64,000 bases of DNA, from NCBI RefSeq assembly GCF_005234135.1, contig NZ_CP039964.1, forward strand, positions 868,001 through 932,000. Reading direction: 5' to 3'. The notes beneath the pieces are model-generated. The model worked only from the letters and a program-made list of their open reading frames with translations. It did no database searches and was not told the DNA's origin. Both the position numbers and the translations under genes were made by a program. This document shows positions 8,735 to 18,720 of this stretch, one piece after another. The stretch's first letter is position 1, and every line of letters begins with the position of its first letter. The stretch is from Pseudorhodobacter turbinis. GTDB lineage: Bacteria; Pseudomonadota; Alphaproteobacteria; Rhodobacterales; Rhodobacteraceae.

Positions 8735-8773
8735 GTTCTACAGATGCACCCCGTTAAAAAGGGGGCGATTACC

Positions 8774-9076
8774 AACTCGGCTTTCAAAAAGCCTTGAAAT
8801 CGTAGACGGCGCTACATTGAACAGTTTCGCCAATACCCTGTAGGATGGATAAGTCTTGTGCTTATGTCGATACGCCCAAGCAAGGTAAGCAGAATTGTAT
8901 TTTAGATTCTTGCTCGCCTCCAAAGCATCAACCTCTGGTTCTCCGGGGAATAACACTTGGGACAAAAGAAAATATAGTTCAGGCACAATTTCATCTATTT
9001 GATAACGCTCTTTTGCATCAAGGGTAGCAAGAATACTCCCGCGTGAACTGAAAACTACTGATACGCCCCAACACAT
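8774..9076 (-). pseudogene. Unknown helix-turn-helix-like gene, 3' end cut by IS element C
   Basis: The leftward frame from 9076 reads about 100 residues before entering the IS end at 8773. The part outside the IS includes YPSYRVLAKLFNVAPSTISRLF, which resembles a DNA-binding helix-turn-helix as found in resolvase or repressor tails. The family is not recognised. It follows a recombinase remnant on the same strand, so both may belong to one lost mobile element. Confidence 0.4.
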
Positions 9077-9105
9077 TCGACCGAACCTATCATTTATAGT
9101 TAGCG

Positions 9106-9318
9106 CTACCGATCTATTTGAAAAAGAACTAGGCGTTCAATCGTCCGTTTGATCGGTGATGCCTGCCATTCGCCACCTCTAGCCGTCTTTACGCCAGCCT
9201 TATTCAACTCTGCGACAATCTTTCGCAGGCTTTTTCCAGCTTCCCTGAGCGGTTCAATGATGCCTTACACCTTATCTGCCCAGTGCGTTCGCCTGCACCG
9301 CTGCATTGCGCTTCATGG
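9106..9318 (-). pseudogene. Site-specific recombinase (serine type), C-terminal remnant
   Basis: Read leftward, one frame begins MKRNAAVQANAL and, after a one-base shift and a stop, another continues IIEPLREAGKSLRKIVAELN, KAGVKTARGGEWQASPIKR and ERLVLFQ. This is the typical tail of resolvase/invertase-family recombinases (LNxxGxxTARGGxWxxxxVxR). The catalytic N-terminal domain is absent. It marks an old mobile-element boundary. Confidence 0.65.
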
Positions 9319-9359
9319 CCTTATCACGCATCCCGCCCAACCACGATCATAAGTCCACC

Positions 9360-10100
9360 CTAGCTCCGCTCATCCACTTGCATCCGCCGCTCGAACCAGC
9401 GCACGCCAGCCGAGACGATCAGGATGAGCACCAGATACTCCAGCACCAGTATCGAGTAAATCTCTAACGGGCGGTATTCCGAGACGACAAGCTCATTCGC
9501 TTTGCGGGTCAATTCCTGCATTCCGATCACCGACACCAGTGAAGACATTTTCAGCATATAAACCAGCTGATTGCCCAAAGCGGGCAGGATGCGACGGATC
9601 GCCTGGGGCAAGATCACATAGCGCATTGTGTCCTTATACCCAAGCGAGACGGAATAAGCCGCCTCATACTGTCCGCGTGCGATGCTCTGGATGCCGGCGC
9701 GGAAAATCTCGGCCTGAAACGCGCTATCGGACAGCGCCAGCGCCAGAACGCCGGCCCAGAACACGCCAATCGTGATGCCCGTCACAGGCGGTAGGCCGTA
9801 GTAAACCCACAAGATCAGCACCAACACCGGCACCGCGCGCACCACCTCGACATAGCTGCGGCTGATACCCCGCAGCCATTTGTTCGACGACAAAGCCGGC
9901 AAGGCCACCAACAGCCCCACTACAATAGAAATCGCAATCGCTGTGGCCGACAGCTGCACCGTATAGGCAAGTCCCGACAGCATGAACTTCAGGTTGTTAT
10001 ACCCTTGGGTCGTCGTCGGATTGACCACATACCAACCCCAGCTGCCTGAGCAGCCCGAAAGCACCAGCATCGTAGATAGCAAAGCAAGAAGACGCATCAT
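9360..10100 (-). CDS. Polar amino-acid ABC transporter permease (HisM/GlnP family)
   Basis: A 246-residue inner-membrane protein of the His/Glu/Gln/Arg/opine permease family with about five membrane segments and the cytoplasmic coupling loop SLGYKDTMRYVILPQAIRRI (about residues 152-171). The N-terminus is odd: the first helix ends in a lipobox-like LVLSGC before SWGWYV, so it may be lipid-modified like a lipoprotein. It lies 6 bases downstream of the ATPase gene and the pair is divergent from a binding protein. Only one permease is encoded, so a homodimer is implied. The substrate is an amino acid or a similar small cation. Confidence 0.85.
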   Translation of the reverse strand: MMRLLALLSTMLVLSGCSGSWGWYVVNPTTTQGYNNLKFMLSGLAYTVQLSATAIAISIVVGLLVALPALSSNKWLRGISRSYVEVVRAVPVLVLILWVYYGLPPVTGITIGVFWAGVLALALSDSAFQAEIFRAGIQSIARGQYEAAYSVSLGYKDTMRYVILPQAIRRILPALGNQLVYMLKMSSLVSVIGMQELTRKANELVVSEYRPLEIYSILVLEYLVLILIVSAGVRWFERRMQVDERS

Positions 10101-10106
10101 CAGCCC

Positions 10107-10853
10107 CTAATGGTTCAGGATTTTTTGCAGAAAATCCTGGGTTCTTATGCTCTTGGGAGCCGAGAAAAAATCTTCGGGCGGGGCCACTTCGACAATCTCG
10201 CCGTGGTCCATGAAAACCATCCGGTCGGCGACGCGGCGGGCAAAGCCCATTTCATGCGTCACCACCAGCATTGTCATCCCTGTGGTCGCCAACTCTGCCA
10301 TCACCTCAAGCACCTCGGAAATCATTTCGGGGTCAAGCGCGCTGGTCGGCTCGTCAAACAGCATGATCTCGGGCTCCATGCATAACGAGCGCGCAATCGC
10401 CACACGCTGTTGCTGCCCCCCGGAAAGCTGGCGGGGGTATTTGTCGGCCTGTTCAGGAATACGCACGCGCGCCAGATACCGCGTGGCGATCTCGCGGGCC
10501 GCAGACGCACTCATCCCGCGTCCGCGCATGGGGCCCAGCATCAGGTTCTCCATCACTGTCAAATGCGGAAAGAGGTTGAACTGCTGAAACACCATGCCGA
10601 CCCGACCGCGCACTTCTGACATGCCGCGTTTTCCCGCACCAACGCGCAAACCGTTCACGAAAATATCACCGCTGCCATAGGGCTCCAGCCCGTTGATACA
10701 GCGGATCAACGTCGATTTCCCCGACCCTGACGGGCCGCAGATGACCAAACGTTCGCCCTTGGCCACATCCAGATTGATGTTTTTCAGCACTTGAAACGCA
10801 TCAAAATGCTTCGAAACCTGCGAAAACCGAATGATTGCACCGGTATCGTCCAT
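10107..10853 (-). CDS. Polar amino-acid ABC transporter ATP-binding protein (GlnQ/HisP family)
   Basis: A 248-residue ATPase with Walker [11 protein letters not shown]-loop [12 protein letters not shown], signature LSGGQQQR, Walker B IMLFDEP and the switch His in VVTHEMGFA. The start at 10853 ([10 protein letters not shown]) is chosen for the AGGAAAGG site just upstream; the frame stays open for 14 more codons. It is the first gene of a leftward pair with the permease and faces the binding-protein gene across a 126-base divergent promoter region. Confidence 0.9.
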   Translation of the reverse strand: MDDTGAIIRFSQVSKHFDAFQVLKNINLDVAKGERLVICGPSGSGKSTLIRCINGLEPYGSGDIFVNGLRVGAGKRGMSEVRGRVGMVFQQFNLFPHLTVMENLMLGPMRGRGMSASAAREIATRYLARVRIPEQADKYPRQLSGGQQQRVAIARSLCMEPEIMLFDEPTSALDPEMISEVLEVMAELATTGMTMLVVTHEMGFARRVADRMVFMDHGEIVEVAPPEDFFSAPKSIRTQDFLQKILNH

Positions 10854-10979
10854 AGAATACCTTTCCTCGCGCCTCTCGCGCTTGATCTGCGGCAAAAAGC
10901 CCTAGATAGCCTTACATTGCAACCCGACAACGGCAAGGTTCGTTGTTATGCCAACAAAAGAACCCTTGGGGATATTATT

Positions 10980-11756
10980 ATGACTTTTCTGAAAACGGTC
11001 CTGGTGGCAGCAACGCTCATCACCGCGCCGCTTGCGGCAAGCGCGCAATCCGCCCTGAACGAGATCCTGTCATCTGGCGTGTTGAAGGTCGGGACAACAG
11101 GCGACTGGAACCCGATGACAATGAAGGACATCGCAACCAACACCTATACCGGCTATGATATCGACGTCATGACCGCCCTCGCCACAGATCTGGGCGTCAC
11201 GGTTGAATTTGTGCCGACCGATTGGAAAACACTTGTGGCCGGTGTGACCGCGGGCACCTACCACATCACGGGTTCGGCCTCGATCAGCCCGGCACGGGCC
11301 AAAGCGGCGGGATATTCCGACAGCTATTTCAGCCTTGCCACCGTGCCGCTGATCAACAAGAAAGATGCCGATCTGTATAAGGACTGGGCCGATCTTGATA
11401 ATCCAGAGGTGACCGTTGCGGCGACACTTGGCACGACGCAGGAAACGCAGGTCAAAGAGTTCTTCCCAAACGCCAGCTACAAAATTGTCGAGGCACCGGC
11501 CCGCGATTTCCAAGAGGTCCTGTCGGGGCGTGCGACCGCGCATATCACCTCGAACGTCGAAGCGAACAAGCTGATCGCGCAATATCCCCAGTTGATGATC
11601 GTTCCGGTTTCAGCGCCACGGGCAAAAACACCGGTTGCCATGCTTATGAAACAGGATGATCAGGTTTGGATCAACTACGTCAACACCTGGATCACCTTGC
11701 AAAAGGACGCAGGCCTGTTCGACGCGCTGGCCGAGAAGTGGCAGCTTTCCAACTGA
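10980..11756 (+). CDS. Periplasmic amino-acid-type ABC substrate-binding protein
   Basis: A 258-residue protein with a Sec signal peptide (MTFLKTVLVAATLITAPLAA, cut after ASA) and a family-3 solute-binding fold: LKVGTTGDWNPMTM, YTGYDIDVMTALATDLG, then a hinge near TLGTTQETQV. The pattern TGDWNPM resembles proteins close to cyclohexadienyl dehydratase as well as amino-acid binders, so the ligand is uncertain. Being divergent from its permease and ATPase genes, it completes one importer. A rho-independent terminator follows. Confidence 0.85.
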   Translation: MTFLKTVLVAATLITAPLAASAQSALNEILSSGVLKVGTTGDWNPMTMKDIATNTYTGYDIDVMTALATDLGVTVEFVPTDWKTLVAGVTAGTYHITGSASISPARAKAAGYSDSYFSLATVPLINKKDADLYKDWADLDNPEVTVAATLGTTQETQVKEFFPNASYKIVEAPARDFQEVLSGRATAHITSNVEANKLIAQYPQLMIVPVSAPRAKTPVAMLMKQDDQVWINYVNTWITLQKDAGLFDALAEKWQLSN

Positions 11757-11771
11757 TCGCGCACTGCGAAT

Positions 11772-11796
11772 AGGGGGCGCTCAGGTGCCCCTTTTT
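11772..11796 (+). terminator. Rho-independent terminator after the binding-protein gene
   Basis: AGGGGGC (11772-11778) can pair with GCCCCT (11787-11792), followed by a run of T residues. It lies 16 bases after the stop of the binding-protein gene and before the GST gene. Confidence 0.65.
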
Positions 11797-11814
11797 CCCA
11801 TGACCGGAGGCCGC

Positions 11815-12447
11815 ATGCTGACGCTTTATTCCGTACCACACAGCCTTTATTGCGCCAAAACGCGGATCTTGCTGCGCGCCAAGGGGTTGACCTGGCAAGA
11901 GCATACGCCCGCCGACGACCCCGATGGTTTTGCCAGCGCCTCACCTTTTGGCAATCTGCCTGCGATCACACGGGATGATTTCGCCCTGAGTGATAGTGAG
12001 GCAATCGCCGAATACATCGATGAGGCCTTCCCCGCACCGCCCTTGCTGTCGGCCGATATCACCGCGCGTGCAAGGATGCGCGAACGCGCCCGGTTTCACG
12101 ACACACGGTTGGAACCCGCCGTGCGCGCCCTCTTCCCGCTTGTCACCACGCCAAACCCGGAAGCCGCCGCACAGGCAGTTGCCGCGATTGCAAAGCGGCT
12201 GGAGCAGCTTGTGGTCTTGCTGACGCAACCGCTGCCCTTCGGCCTCGGTGACTGCGGCTTTGCACCGACGTTTCTGTGGATCGACCTGCTGACACAGGAC
12301 ACCGGGCAAACATTGGTTTGGCCTGCCCCCGTGGTCGCGTACCGGGCGCGGCTACAGGAAGTTCCCGCCGTTGCGGCAGAAATGGCGGACTATTCCCGGC
12401 ATGCGGGCGAATGGGTTGCCGAAAAGCAAGCCCTTCGCAGGGCATAG
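11815..12447 (+). CDS. Glutathione S-transferase family protein
   Basis: A 210-residue protein with the thioredoxin-like N-domain (MLTLYSVPHSLYCAKTRILL; the catalytic region is SLYCAKT near residues 9-15), the conserved cis-Pro segment FGNLPAI and DSEAIAEYID of the glutathione site, then an all-helical C-domain. The start at 11815 has GGAGG immediately upstream; an in-frame ATG at 11800 is the alternative. The substrate is unknown. It follows the amino-acid transporter but is separated from it by a terminator. Confidence 0.85.
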   Translation: MLTLYSVPHSLYCAKTRILLRAKGLTWQEHTPADDPDGFASASPFGNLPAITRDDFALSDSEAIAEYIDEAFPAPPLLSADITARARMRERARFHDTRLEPAVRALFPLVTTPNPEAAAQAVAAIAKRLEQLVVLLTQPLPFGLGDCGFAPTFLWIDLLTQDTGQTLVWPAPVVAYRARLQEVPAVAAEMADYSRHAGEWVAEKQALRRA

Positions 12448-12517
12448 CGCGACGTCAAATAAGCGCCCCTTATCACAGTTTGATCGCGCCCCCCGCATCA
12501 GCCTGCCTTACCATGTT

Positions 12518-13420
12518 CTAATCTTGCTCAAACACACGCAAGCTCTCGCGAAAGAGATACATGAATTCGAGTGTAATCATCGACGGATGTTTGTGGATTG
12601 GCCGCACGAGCGAGAGTTTATGCGGCAGGGCCGGTGAAAAAGGGCGAAAGCTTAGGCCGCGTTTGGCATAGCCCACAGCGTCAATCTCGGAAATGACCGA
12701 AAGACCGACACCGCGAATAACCAGCTCGCAGGCGGCGGTGAACTGGCGGACTTCGACGACGGGATTCATCTTGATACCCTCGGCAAAGAAAGCATCGCTT
12801 AGCGCCCGGAAAAAAGCACTGTCACGGCGTGTATGGATCAGGCGTTCCTCGGCCAGATCGGCGGGTGTGATGATGGCTTTTGCCGCAAAAGGATGGCCAT
12901 CCGGGAACACACAGACCGATCGGACCAAAACCGTTTCGCTTTCGACTGCCGGATGCCCCTCAAACCCGTCGGTGATACCGCAATCATATTGCTCCCCGAT
13001 AATCCATTCCAGAATACGCTCGGGGCGGTCAGGCTCTATTGTTACAGTGACGCCGGGACGTTCGGCCAGAAAATTCGCGACAACCTCGGGCAGATGGCTG
13101 GTTGCGAACCCCGGCAAACAAGCGATGCGCAGGTGGCCTGCCTTTTGCGTTTTTATATTCTGGCTGGCATCTGCCAACTGGGCCATCATTTCCATCATAC
13201 GACGGATATCGGGCAGTAAAAAGCGCGCCTCTTGGGTGGGAACCAGCCGACCTTCGCGACGGTCAAACAACTGAAAGCCCACTTCGGCAGAGAGGTCAGA
13301 GATAAGCCTGCTCACCGCCGGTTGCGACACCCCCAGCTCATGGGCGGCGCGGGTCATAGAGCCGTGTTCAGCGACCGTGGCCAAAGCTTCGAGTTGGCGG
13401 AGTTGAAGGCGTGGCGACAT
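12518..13420 (-). CDS. LysR-type regulator, probable controller of the divergent ugp-type importer
   Basis: A 300-residue LysR protein: winged helix at residues 5-64 (LRQLEALATVAEHGSMTRAA, SQPAVSRLISDLSAEVG), then the effector-binding domain (LRIACLPGFATSHLPEVV). I start at MSPRLQLRQLEA (13420), preceded by a GGAAG site, although the frame stays open to 13453. It faces ugpB across a 191-base intergenic region, the usual LysR arrangement, and probably senses the substrate or a product of that importer. Confidence 0.87.
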   Translation of the reverse strand: MSPRLQLRQLEALATVAEHGSMTRAAHELGVSQPAVSRLISDLSAEVGFQLFDRREGRLVPTQEARFLLPDIRRMMEMMAQLADASQNIKTQKAGHLRIACLPGFATSHLPEVVANFLAERPGVTVTIEPDRPERILEWIIGEQYDCGITDGFEGHPAVESETVLVRSVCVFPDGHPFAAKAIITPADLAEERLIHTRRDSAFFRALSDAFFAEGIKMNPVVEVRQFTAACELVIRGVGLSVISEIDAVGYAKRGLSFRPFSPALPHKLSLVRPIHKHPSMITLEFMYLFRESLRVFEQD

Positions 13421-13611
13421 AGCGCTTCCATTTCGGAGTGGTTTTCCAAACAAGCATAATATCTTGTTATGTCATCTCTAAAAAAAATACTATTGTCTTA
13501 TTTCTTTCACAGAGTATCGTTAGAAATCGGGAGGAGCGATGCCGAATGACTTGGCATTGGCTCATGCTACATTGGCCCCAAGCTTGGGGTTTAAAATACA
13601 TGGGGGAAGCA

Positions 13612-14925
13612 ATGAAAACTTTTGCAATCGGCGCGATGATCGCCGGAACCACGATCTTGTCGCCGCTGGTCGCGAGCGCGCAAACCGAAGTTCAGTTCTG
13701 GCATGCCTTTACGGGCCGTCTGGGCGAATTGGTAGATGCGCAAGTCGCAGCGTTTAATGCGGGGCAAAGCGATTATACCGTCGTGGCAACCAACAAAGGC
13801 AACTATTCCGAAACGCTGAACGCCGGTATCGCCGCGTTCCGTGCGGGTGAGCAACCCGATATCTTGATGGTGTTCGAGGTCGGTACAGCCACGATGATGG
13901 CGGCCAAAGGTGCGGTAAAACCAGTGTTCCAAGTGATGGCAGATGCAGGTGCCACCTTTGACCAAGACGCCTATGTCGGCGCGGTAAAGGGCTATTACAC
14001 GGATACAAACGGTCAAATGCTGTCGCTGCCGTTCAACTCCTCCACGCCGGTTTTATGGGTGAACCGTGACGCGCTAACGGCTGCGGGGATTGATGCCGAT
14101 ACGGACCTGTCCACATGGGATAAAATCGGGCCTGTTCTGGAAACGCTCAAGGCATCGGGCAGCACTTGTCCGCTGACGACCGCTTGGCAAAGCTGGATCC
14201 AGCTGGAAAACCTGTCAGCCTATCACAACACCCCGTTCGCCACCCAAGACAACGGCTTTGCGGGCTTGGATACCGAACTGGCCTTCAACAGCCCGTTGCA
14301 GGTAAAGCATATCCAGACGCTGGGTGACTGGGCCAAGGATGGTAAATTCATCTATGCCGGCCGTCGCAATGAGGGCGGCGCAAACTTCCGTGCTGGCGAA
14401 TGTGCGCTGTTCACAGAAAGCTCGGCTGGTTATGCGGGTATCAAATCCGAAGCGAAATTTTCTTTTGATGTCCGGCCTTTGCCTTATTGGGAAGGGGTTG
14501 CTGATGCGCCGTTGAACACCATTATCGGTGGGGCCTCGCTGTGGGTTATGGAAGGTAAAGATGAGGCCCATTACAAAGGTGTGGCTGATTTCTTGAACTA
14601 CCTGTCCTCTACCCCGGTTCAGGCGCAATGGCACCAAGATACAGGCTATCTGCCAATCACGGTTGCCGCGGGCGAAGCCACACGCGAAGCCGGGTTCTAC
14701 GAGGCCAATCCGGGCACAGATATTGCTGTGATCCAGATGACCAAGAACACCCCGACCGCCAATTCCAAAGGTATCCGTTTGGGCAATTTTGACCAAATCC
14801 GCACGGTTATCGATGAAGAGCTGGAGGCCGTTTGGGTCGGTGACAAAGATGCACAAACCGCATTGGACAGCGCCGTTTCGCGCGGGAATGAGCTGCTGCG
14901 CCGCTTTGAAGCTGCAAGCCGCTAA
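13612..14925 (+). CDS. ugpB: ABC importer periplasmic binding protein, UgpB-like
   Basis: A 437-residue family-1 binding protein with signal peptide MKTFAIGAMIAGTTILSPLV cut after ASA. The mature start (EVQFWHAFTGRLGELVDAQV) and the block FNSSTPVLWVNRDAL are characteristic of UgpB, which binds sn-glycerol-3-phosphate or glycerophosphodiesters. The start at 13612 has a strong GGGGGAAG site; upstream in-frame codons are non-coding in character. First gene of ugpBAEC, with an attenuator-like hairpin behind it. The precise ligand is not provable from sequence. Confidence 0.85.
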   Translation: MKTFAIGAMIAGTTILSPLVASAQTEVQFWHAFTGRLGELVDAQVAAFNAGQSDYTVVATNKGNYSETLNAGIAAFRAGEQPDILMVFEVGTATMMAAKGAVKPVFQVMADAGATFDQDAYVGAVKGYYTDTNGQMLSLPFNSSTPVLWVNRDALTAAGIDADTDLSTWDKIGPVLETLKASGSTCPLTTAWQSWIQLENLSAYHNTPFATQDNGFAGLDTELAFNSPLQVKHIQTLGDWAKDGKFIYAGRRNEGGANFRAGECALFTESSAGYAGIKSEAKFSFDVRPLPYWEGVADAPLNTIIGGASLWVMEGKDEAHYKGVADFLNYLSSTPVQAQWHQDTGYLPITVAAGEATREAGFYEANPGTDIAVIQMTKNTPTANSKGIRLGNFDQIRTVIDEELEAVWVGDKDAQTALDSAVSRGNELLRRFEAASR

Positions 14926-14931
14926 GGCCTA

Positions 14932-14974
14932 ATATCAGGCGGGGGTGCGCTGCCCTCGCCTGATATCATTTTTG
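14932..14974 (+). terminator. Attenuator-like hairpin between ugpB and ugpA
   Basis: ATATCAGGCG (14932-14941) pairs perfectly with CGCCTGATAT (14957-14966), with extra G/C pairing inside, and is followed by CATTTTTG. It lies entirely in the 57-base gap. Such intercistronic hairpins allow the binding protein to be made in excess over the membrane subunits. Confidence 0.7.
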
Positions 14975-14982
14975 GGGGAACC

Positions 14983-15864
14983 ATGGAAAAACGCGTAACG
15001 TTCAAGGGTTGGCTGCTGCCATTCCTGCTGATCATGCCGCAGGTTTTGGTATCGGCGGTGTTTTTCTTTTACCCCGCAGGCCAGGCCATTTGGCAATCGA
15101 TGTTTATCCCCGATCCGTTCGGGCTTTCGACACGCTTCGTCGGCCTTGGTAATTTTGAGTATTTATTCGGCAATAGCCATTACCGCGCATCTTTTGTGAC
15201 AACGGCGGTATTTTCACTGCTTGTAACAGTCTGCTCCATGGTCCCTGCCCTATTCCTGGCTGTGATGGCCGACCGTTTGGTCAAAGGTGCCGGAACCTAC
15301 CGGACGCTGCTGATCTGGCCATATGCGATTGCACCGGCGATTGCGGGGGTGTTGTGGTTGTTCATGTTTAACACGCGGATCGGGATTGTCGCGTGGTATC
15401 TGGGCAAGCTGGGCTATGACTGGAACCATGTTCTGAACGGAGCCGAGGCGATGGGGCTGGTTGTCGTTGCGTCAAGCTGGGGCCGTATCAGTTATAACTT
15501 TTTGTTCTTTTTTGCTGCACTGCAGGCCGTTCCCAAATCGGTGATCGAGGCGGCGGCAATTGACGGTGCGCGTTTCTGGCGGCGATTTTTCACTATGGTC
15601 TTGCCGCTGATCTCTCCCACGACGTTTTTCTTGCTGGTTGTGAATGTCGTCTATGCATTCTTTGAAACATTCGGCGTCATTCATACCATCACCGGTGGCG
15701 GGCCACAGCAATCGACGACCATTCTGGTCTATAAAGTGTTCTCGGACGGGTTTGTTGGCCAGGACCTCGGCTCCTCGGCCGCGCAATCTGTGGTCCTGTT
15801 GGTGGTGGTTGGTGCGCTGACTGTGGTGCAGTTTAAATTCTTGGAAAAAAGGGTGCACTACTGA
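14983..15864 (+). CDS. ugpA: ABC importer permease, UgpA-like
   Basis: A 293-residue inner-membrane protein with six predicted membrane helices and the coupling motif EAAAIDGARFWRRFFTMVLPL (about residues 187-207). The FYPAGQAIWQSMFIPDPFG start of the first periplasmic loop is typical of UgpA. Its stop overlaps the ugpE start by one base. Works with UgpE as the heterodimeric channel. Confidence 0.87.
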   Translation: MEKRVTFKGWLLPFLLIMPQVLVSAVFFFYPAGQAIWQSMFIPDPFGLSTRFVGLGNFEYLFGNSHYRASFVTTAVFSLLVTVCSMVPALFLAVMADRLVKGAGTYRTLLIWPYAIAPAIAGVLWLFMFNTRIGIVAWYLGKLGYDWNHVLNGAEAMGLVVVASSWGRISYNFLFFFAALQAVPKSVIEAAAIDGARFWRRFFTMVLPLISPTTFFLLVVNVVYAFFETFGVIHTITGGGPQQSTTILVYKVFSDGFVGQDLGSSAAQSVVLLVVVGALTVVQFKFLEKRVHY

Positions 15865-16721
15865 TGGCCGATGAACCCACAGGCATGGTAGAGCGGCGCG
15901 GCGCTGGATTGTGGCTGACGCATGTGTTTATGATTTTTGGCGTGATGGTCGTGTTTTTTCCGATCTGGTTGGCCTTTGTTGCGTCAACCGTGACGCAAGC
16001 CGATATCGTGACCCCGCCTTTGCCCCTGCTGCCCGGTGGCCATTTCCTTGAAAACTATGGCAAGGCTTTGTTTTCAGGCGTCAATGTGCCGGTCGGTACG
16101 ATGCTGTTTAACAGCTTGATCATGGCAATCGGGATTGCGGTCGGCAAGATTGTGATATCTTTGCTGTCCGCCTTTGCGATTGTCTATTTCCGCTTTCCGG
16201 GGCGGAACATGTTTTTCTGGCTGATTTTTCTGACCCTAATGCTGCCGGTGGAGGTGCGGATCGTCCCAACCTATGAGGTGGTCGCAAGTTTCGGGATGCT
16301 GAACAGCTATTCCGGCCTGATCTTTCCCTTGATCGCCAGCGCCACGGCGACCTTTCTCTTCCGGCAGTTTTACTTGACCGTACCCGATGAATTGGCCGAA
16401 GCCGCGCGCGTCGATGGCGCCAGCCCTATGCGGTTTTTCTGGGATATCATCCTGCCGATGAGCCGGACAAACATCGCCGCGCTATTCGTGATTTTGTTCA
16501 TCTATGGCTGGAACCAATATCTTTGGCCCCTGCTGGTGACCACCAAACCCGAGATGAACACCGTCGTCATGGGCATCAAGCAAATGTTCCCCTCGGGTGA
16601 TGATTTGGCTGATTGGCCGGTGATCATGGCGACCTCGATTCTGGCGATGCTTCCGCCGATTTTTGTGGTCGTATCAATGCAAAAACTATTTATCCGCGGG
16701 CTTGTGGACAGCGAGAAATAA
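15864..16721 (+). CDS. ugpE: ABC importer permease, UgpE-like
   Basis: A 285-residue membrane protein with six helices; coupling loop [20 protein letters not shown] (about residues 175-194), and the family motif [16 protein letters not shown]. It starts on the last base of the ugpA stop, implying translational coupling, and ends one base before ugpC. Confidence 0.88.
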   Translation: MADEPTGMVERRGAGLWLTHVFMIFGVMVVFFPIWLAFVASTVTQADIVTPPLPLLPGGHFLENYGKALFSGVNVPVGTMLFNSLIMAIGIAVGKIVISLLSAFAIVYFRFPGRNMFFWLIFLTLMLPVEVRIVPTYEVVASFGMLNSYSGLIFPLIASATATFLFRQFYLTVPDELAEAARVDGASPMRFFWDIILPMSRTNIAALFVILFIYGWNQYLWPLLVTTKPEMNTVVMGIKQMFPSGDDLADWPVIMATSILAMLPPIFVVVSMQKLFIRGLVDSEK

Positions 16722-16722
16722 G

Positions 16723-17763
16723 ATGGCAACTGTTGAACTCGACAATGTGAAGAAACGCTTTGGCAAGACCGAGGTGATCAAGGGCGTCAGCGTCGATATC
16801 GCGGACGGCGAGTTTATCGTGATCGTCGGGCCGTCGGGTTGCGGGAAATCCACACTGCTGCGGATGGTCGCGGGGCTGGAAACCATCTCGGAGGGCGAAG
16901 TGCGGATTGGCGGGACGCGTGCCAATGAAAAGGAACCGATGGAGCGCGACATCGCGATGGTGTTCCAGAATTATGCGCTCTACCCGCATATGTCGGTGGC
17001 CCAAAACATGGGATACGGGCTGAAAATCGCGGGCCTCCCCAAGACCGAGGTTGACCGCAAAGTGCGCGAGGCCGCCGATCTGTTGCAGCTTTCGGCACTG
17101 CTGGAACGCCGCCCGCGCGAGCTTTCGGGCGGGCAACGCCAGCGCGTGGCAATGGGCCGCGCCATTGTCCGCGAACCGGCGGTGTTCTTGTTTGATGAAC
17201 CGTTGTCGAATTTGGATGCCAAGCTGCGGGTACAAATGCGGCTTGAAATCAAAGAGCTGCAGGCGAAGCTGGGCGTAACCGCGCTATATGTTACGCATGA
17301 TCAGGTCGAAGCCATGACGATGGCCGACCGAATGATCGTTATGAACGCAGGCGTCGCAGAACAGATTGGCACGCCGCTGGATGTGTATGAACACCCGCAA
17401 ACCCTGTTTGCCGCGCAGTTCATCGGCAGCCCGTCGATGAACATACTGGACACCGAAGTTCGCGCGGAGCGCGTGCTGGACGGGGCGTTTGCCGTTCAGG
17501 CTGCCGATGGTCCGGTAAAGCTTGGCTTGCGGCCCGAACATGTCGTTCCGGATGCCGATGGGCCATTGGCGCTGGCCGTGCATCTCGCGGAACCCTTGGG
17601 CGCCAACACCTTGCTCCATGGCAAGCTGGACGGCACCGATATTGCCTTTACCGCCAGCATTGCAGGCGTGCATCGGACCGATGGCAGGGGCCAGATTTTG
17701 CGCCTAAACGCTAACCCAAGCAACCTGCACTTATTTGATACGGATGGCAGGCGGGTCGAGTAG
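16723..17763 (+). CDS. ugpC: ABC importer ATP-binding protein, UgpC/MalK family
   Basis: A 346-residue ATPase: Walker [12 protein letters not shown] (residues about 36-46), Q-loop [12 protein letters not shown], signature LSGGQRQR, Walker [17 protein letters not shown], switch His in YVTHDQ, then a C-terminal TOBE regulatory domain ([10 protein letters not shown]). The start at 16723 (MATVELDNV) immediately follows ugpE. A 12-base palindrome (GCTGACGTCAGC, 17764-17775) follows the stop; I see no T-tract there. Confidence 0.9.
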   Translation: MATVELDNVKKRFGKTEVIKGVSVDIADGEFIVIVGPSGCGKSTLLRMVAGLETISEGEVRIGGTRANEKEPMERDIAMVFQNYALYPHMSVAQNMGYGLKIAGLPKTEVDRKVREAADLLQLSALLERRPRELSGGQRQRVAMGRAIVREPAVFLFDEPLSNLDAKLRVQMRLEIKELQAKLGVTALYVTHDQVEAMTMADRMIVMNAGVAEQIGTPLDVYEHPQTLFAAQFIGSPSMNILDTEVRAERVLDGAFAVQAADGPVKLGLRPEHVVPDADGPLALAVHLAEPLGANTLLHGKLDGTDIAFTASIAGVHRTDGRGQILRLNANPSNLHLFDTDGRRVE

Positions 17764-18720
17764 CTGACGTCAGCATCCATGGGGCTGAGTTGTGGATGTA
17801 AACAACCTAAAGTTTCTGGGCCCTCTTGTCGGCTTTGAGATCGAGATGATGAAGGAACCGGAAACCTCGAAGGGTGCCGCAGACAGTCTGATCACGAATA
17901 TCCAGCTTGCGGGTATTGTCGTCGGCCTATGTTCTAACAGGTCTGAACCTTGGTACATGGGCCAACAGAACGGCTAAAACACCGCTATCACCGCGCGGGG
18001 ACGTTCGAACCCGACGGAGCCATGCCGGTTAAGCAAGTCGCCAAATGGCGAGAGCGAGGGGCGCGGTTTGCGGGGGTGCGCAAGACGGTGCCGGTTTGAT
18101 GCGTGCTTGCGGGTTGCGCGCCGCTCCCTCAAAGGTCAGCACTGCCTCGCTCTGCGCCGGCCCTGCAAACGTCACCATGGATCGGCTACGTCGGCCTAAA
18201 CCCAATACGCCGGTGTCCGAACCTCAACCAAAAAATGTCGGGGGCATTGCCAATCTATGTCGAGGCGGAAACATCTGCAGCCGCCCAAGGCCGCCCGACA
18301 AGCTCAAGACGAGGATGAAACGGGCCCCACAGCCAGTTTCTTGCAGCCAAGCTTGTTCACAATAACCCAAGCTTTTGAGGGGGCACTGTTTTTCGAAACC
18401 ACATCCCCTGACCGCGCCAAAATCATCCTGCGATCACATCAGACCGATACCTAACATCCCTTGCCCATTCGAACCCTCTGCTTTGGTTACCCCCCCGCCA
18501 GAGAGCATGATCCCGATAGACCAGAGGCCTTCCATGCATTATCAATCAAACCTAACCACCCGAGTGGGCATTCCAAGGAAGCATGCTACAGAATTGTTCT
18601 GTCTACTGTCGCCACGACCACCTCATCAGTTAAAACGCAAAGAAAAACTCTCTTTCAGCCTCATGGGATACACAGGCGGGTTCGCTTTTCTTTGCCCAAC
18701 CGCGCAGAAACAAGAACACA
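17764..18720. other. 957-base region without a convincing gene
   Basis: Short open frames here show no recognisable motifs and their codon composition differs from the neighbours. An inverted repeat GCAAAGAAAA (18637-18646) and TTTTCTTTGC (18686-18695) sits 26 bases before the pseudouridine synthase start and could form a leader hairpin. The region separates the ugp genes from phosphatase genes that probably once belonged with them, so it may be a scar of lost DNA. Confidence 0.5.

Larger units (their letters stand above)
7576..8773 (+). mobile_element. IS3-family element C (about 1.2 kb)
   Basis: The left end GGTAATCCCCCCCGAAAGTA and the complement of the right end (GGTAATCGCCCCCTTTTTAA) form imperfect inverted repeats around an orfA/orfB pair. 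I could not find a convincing flanking duplication. Its right end cuts a leftward reading frame at 8773. The 190 bases between this element and the IS256 element contain nothing recognisable. Confidence 0.8.

Noticed and set aside
18000..18060. tRNA-like GTTCGAACCC segment
   Set aside because: The flanking bases do not form a T-stem and no acceptor or anticodon arm can be drawn.
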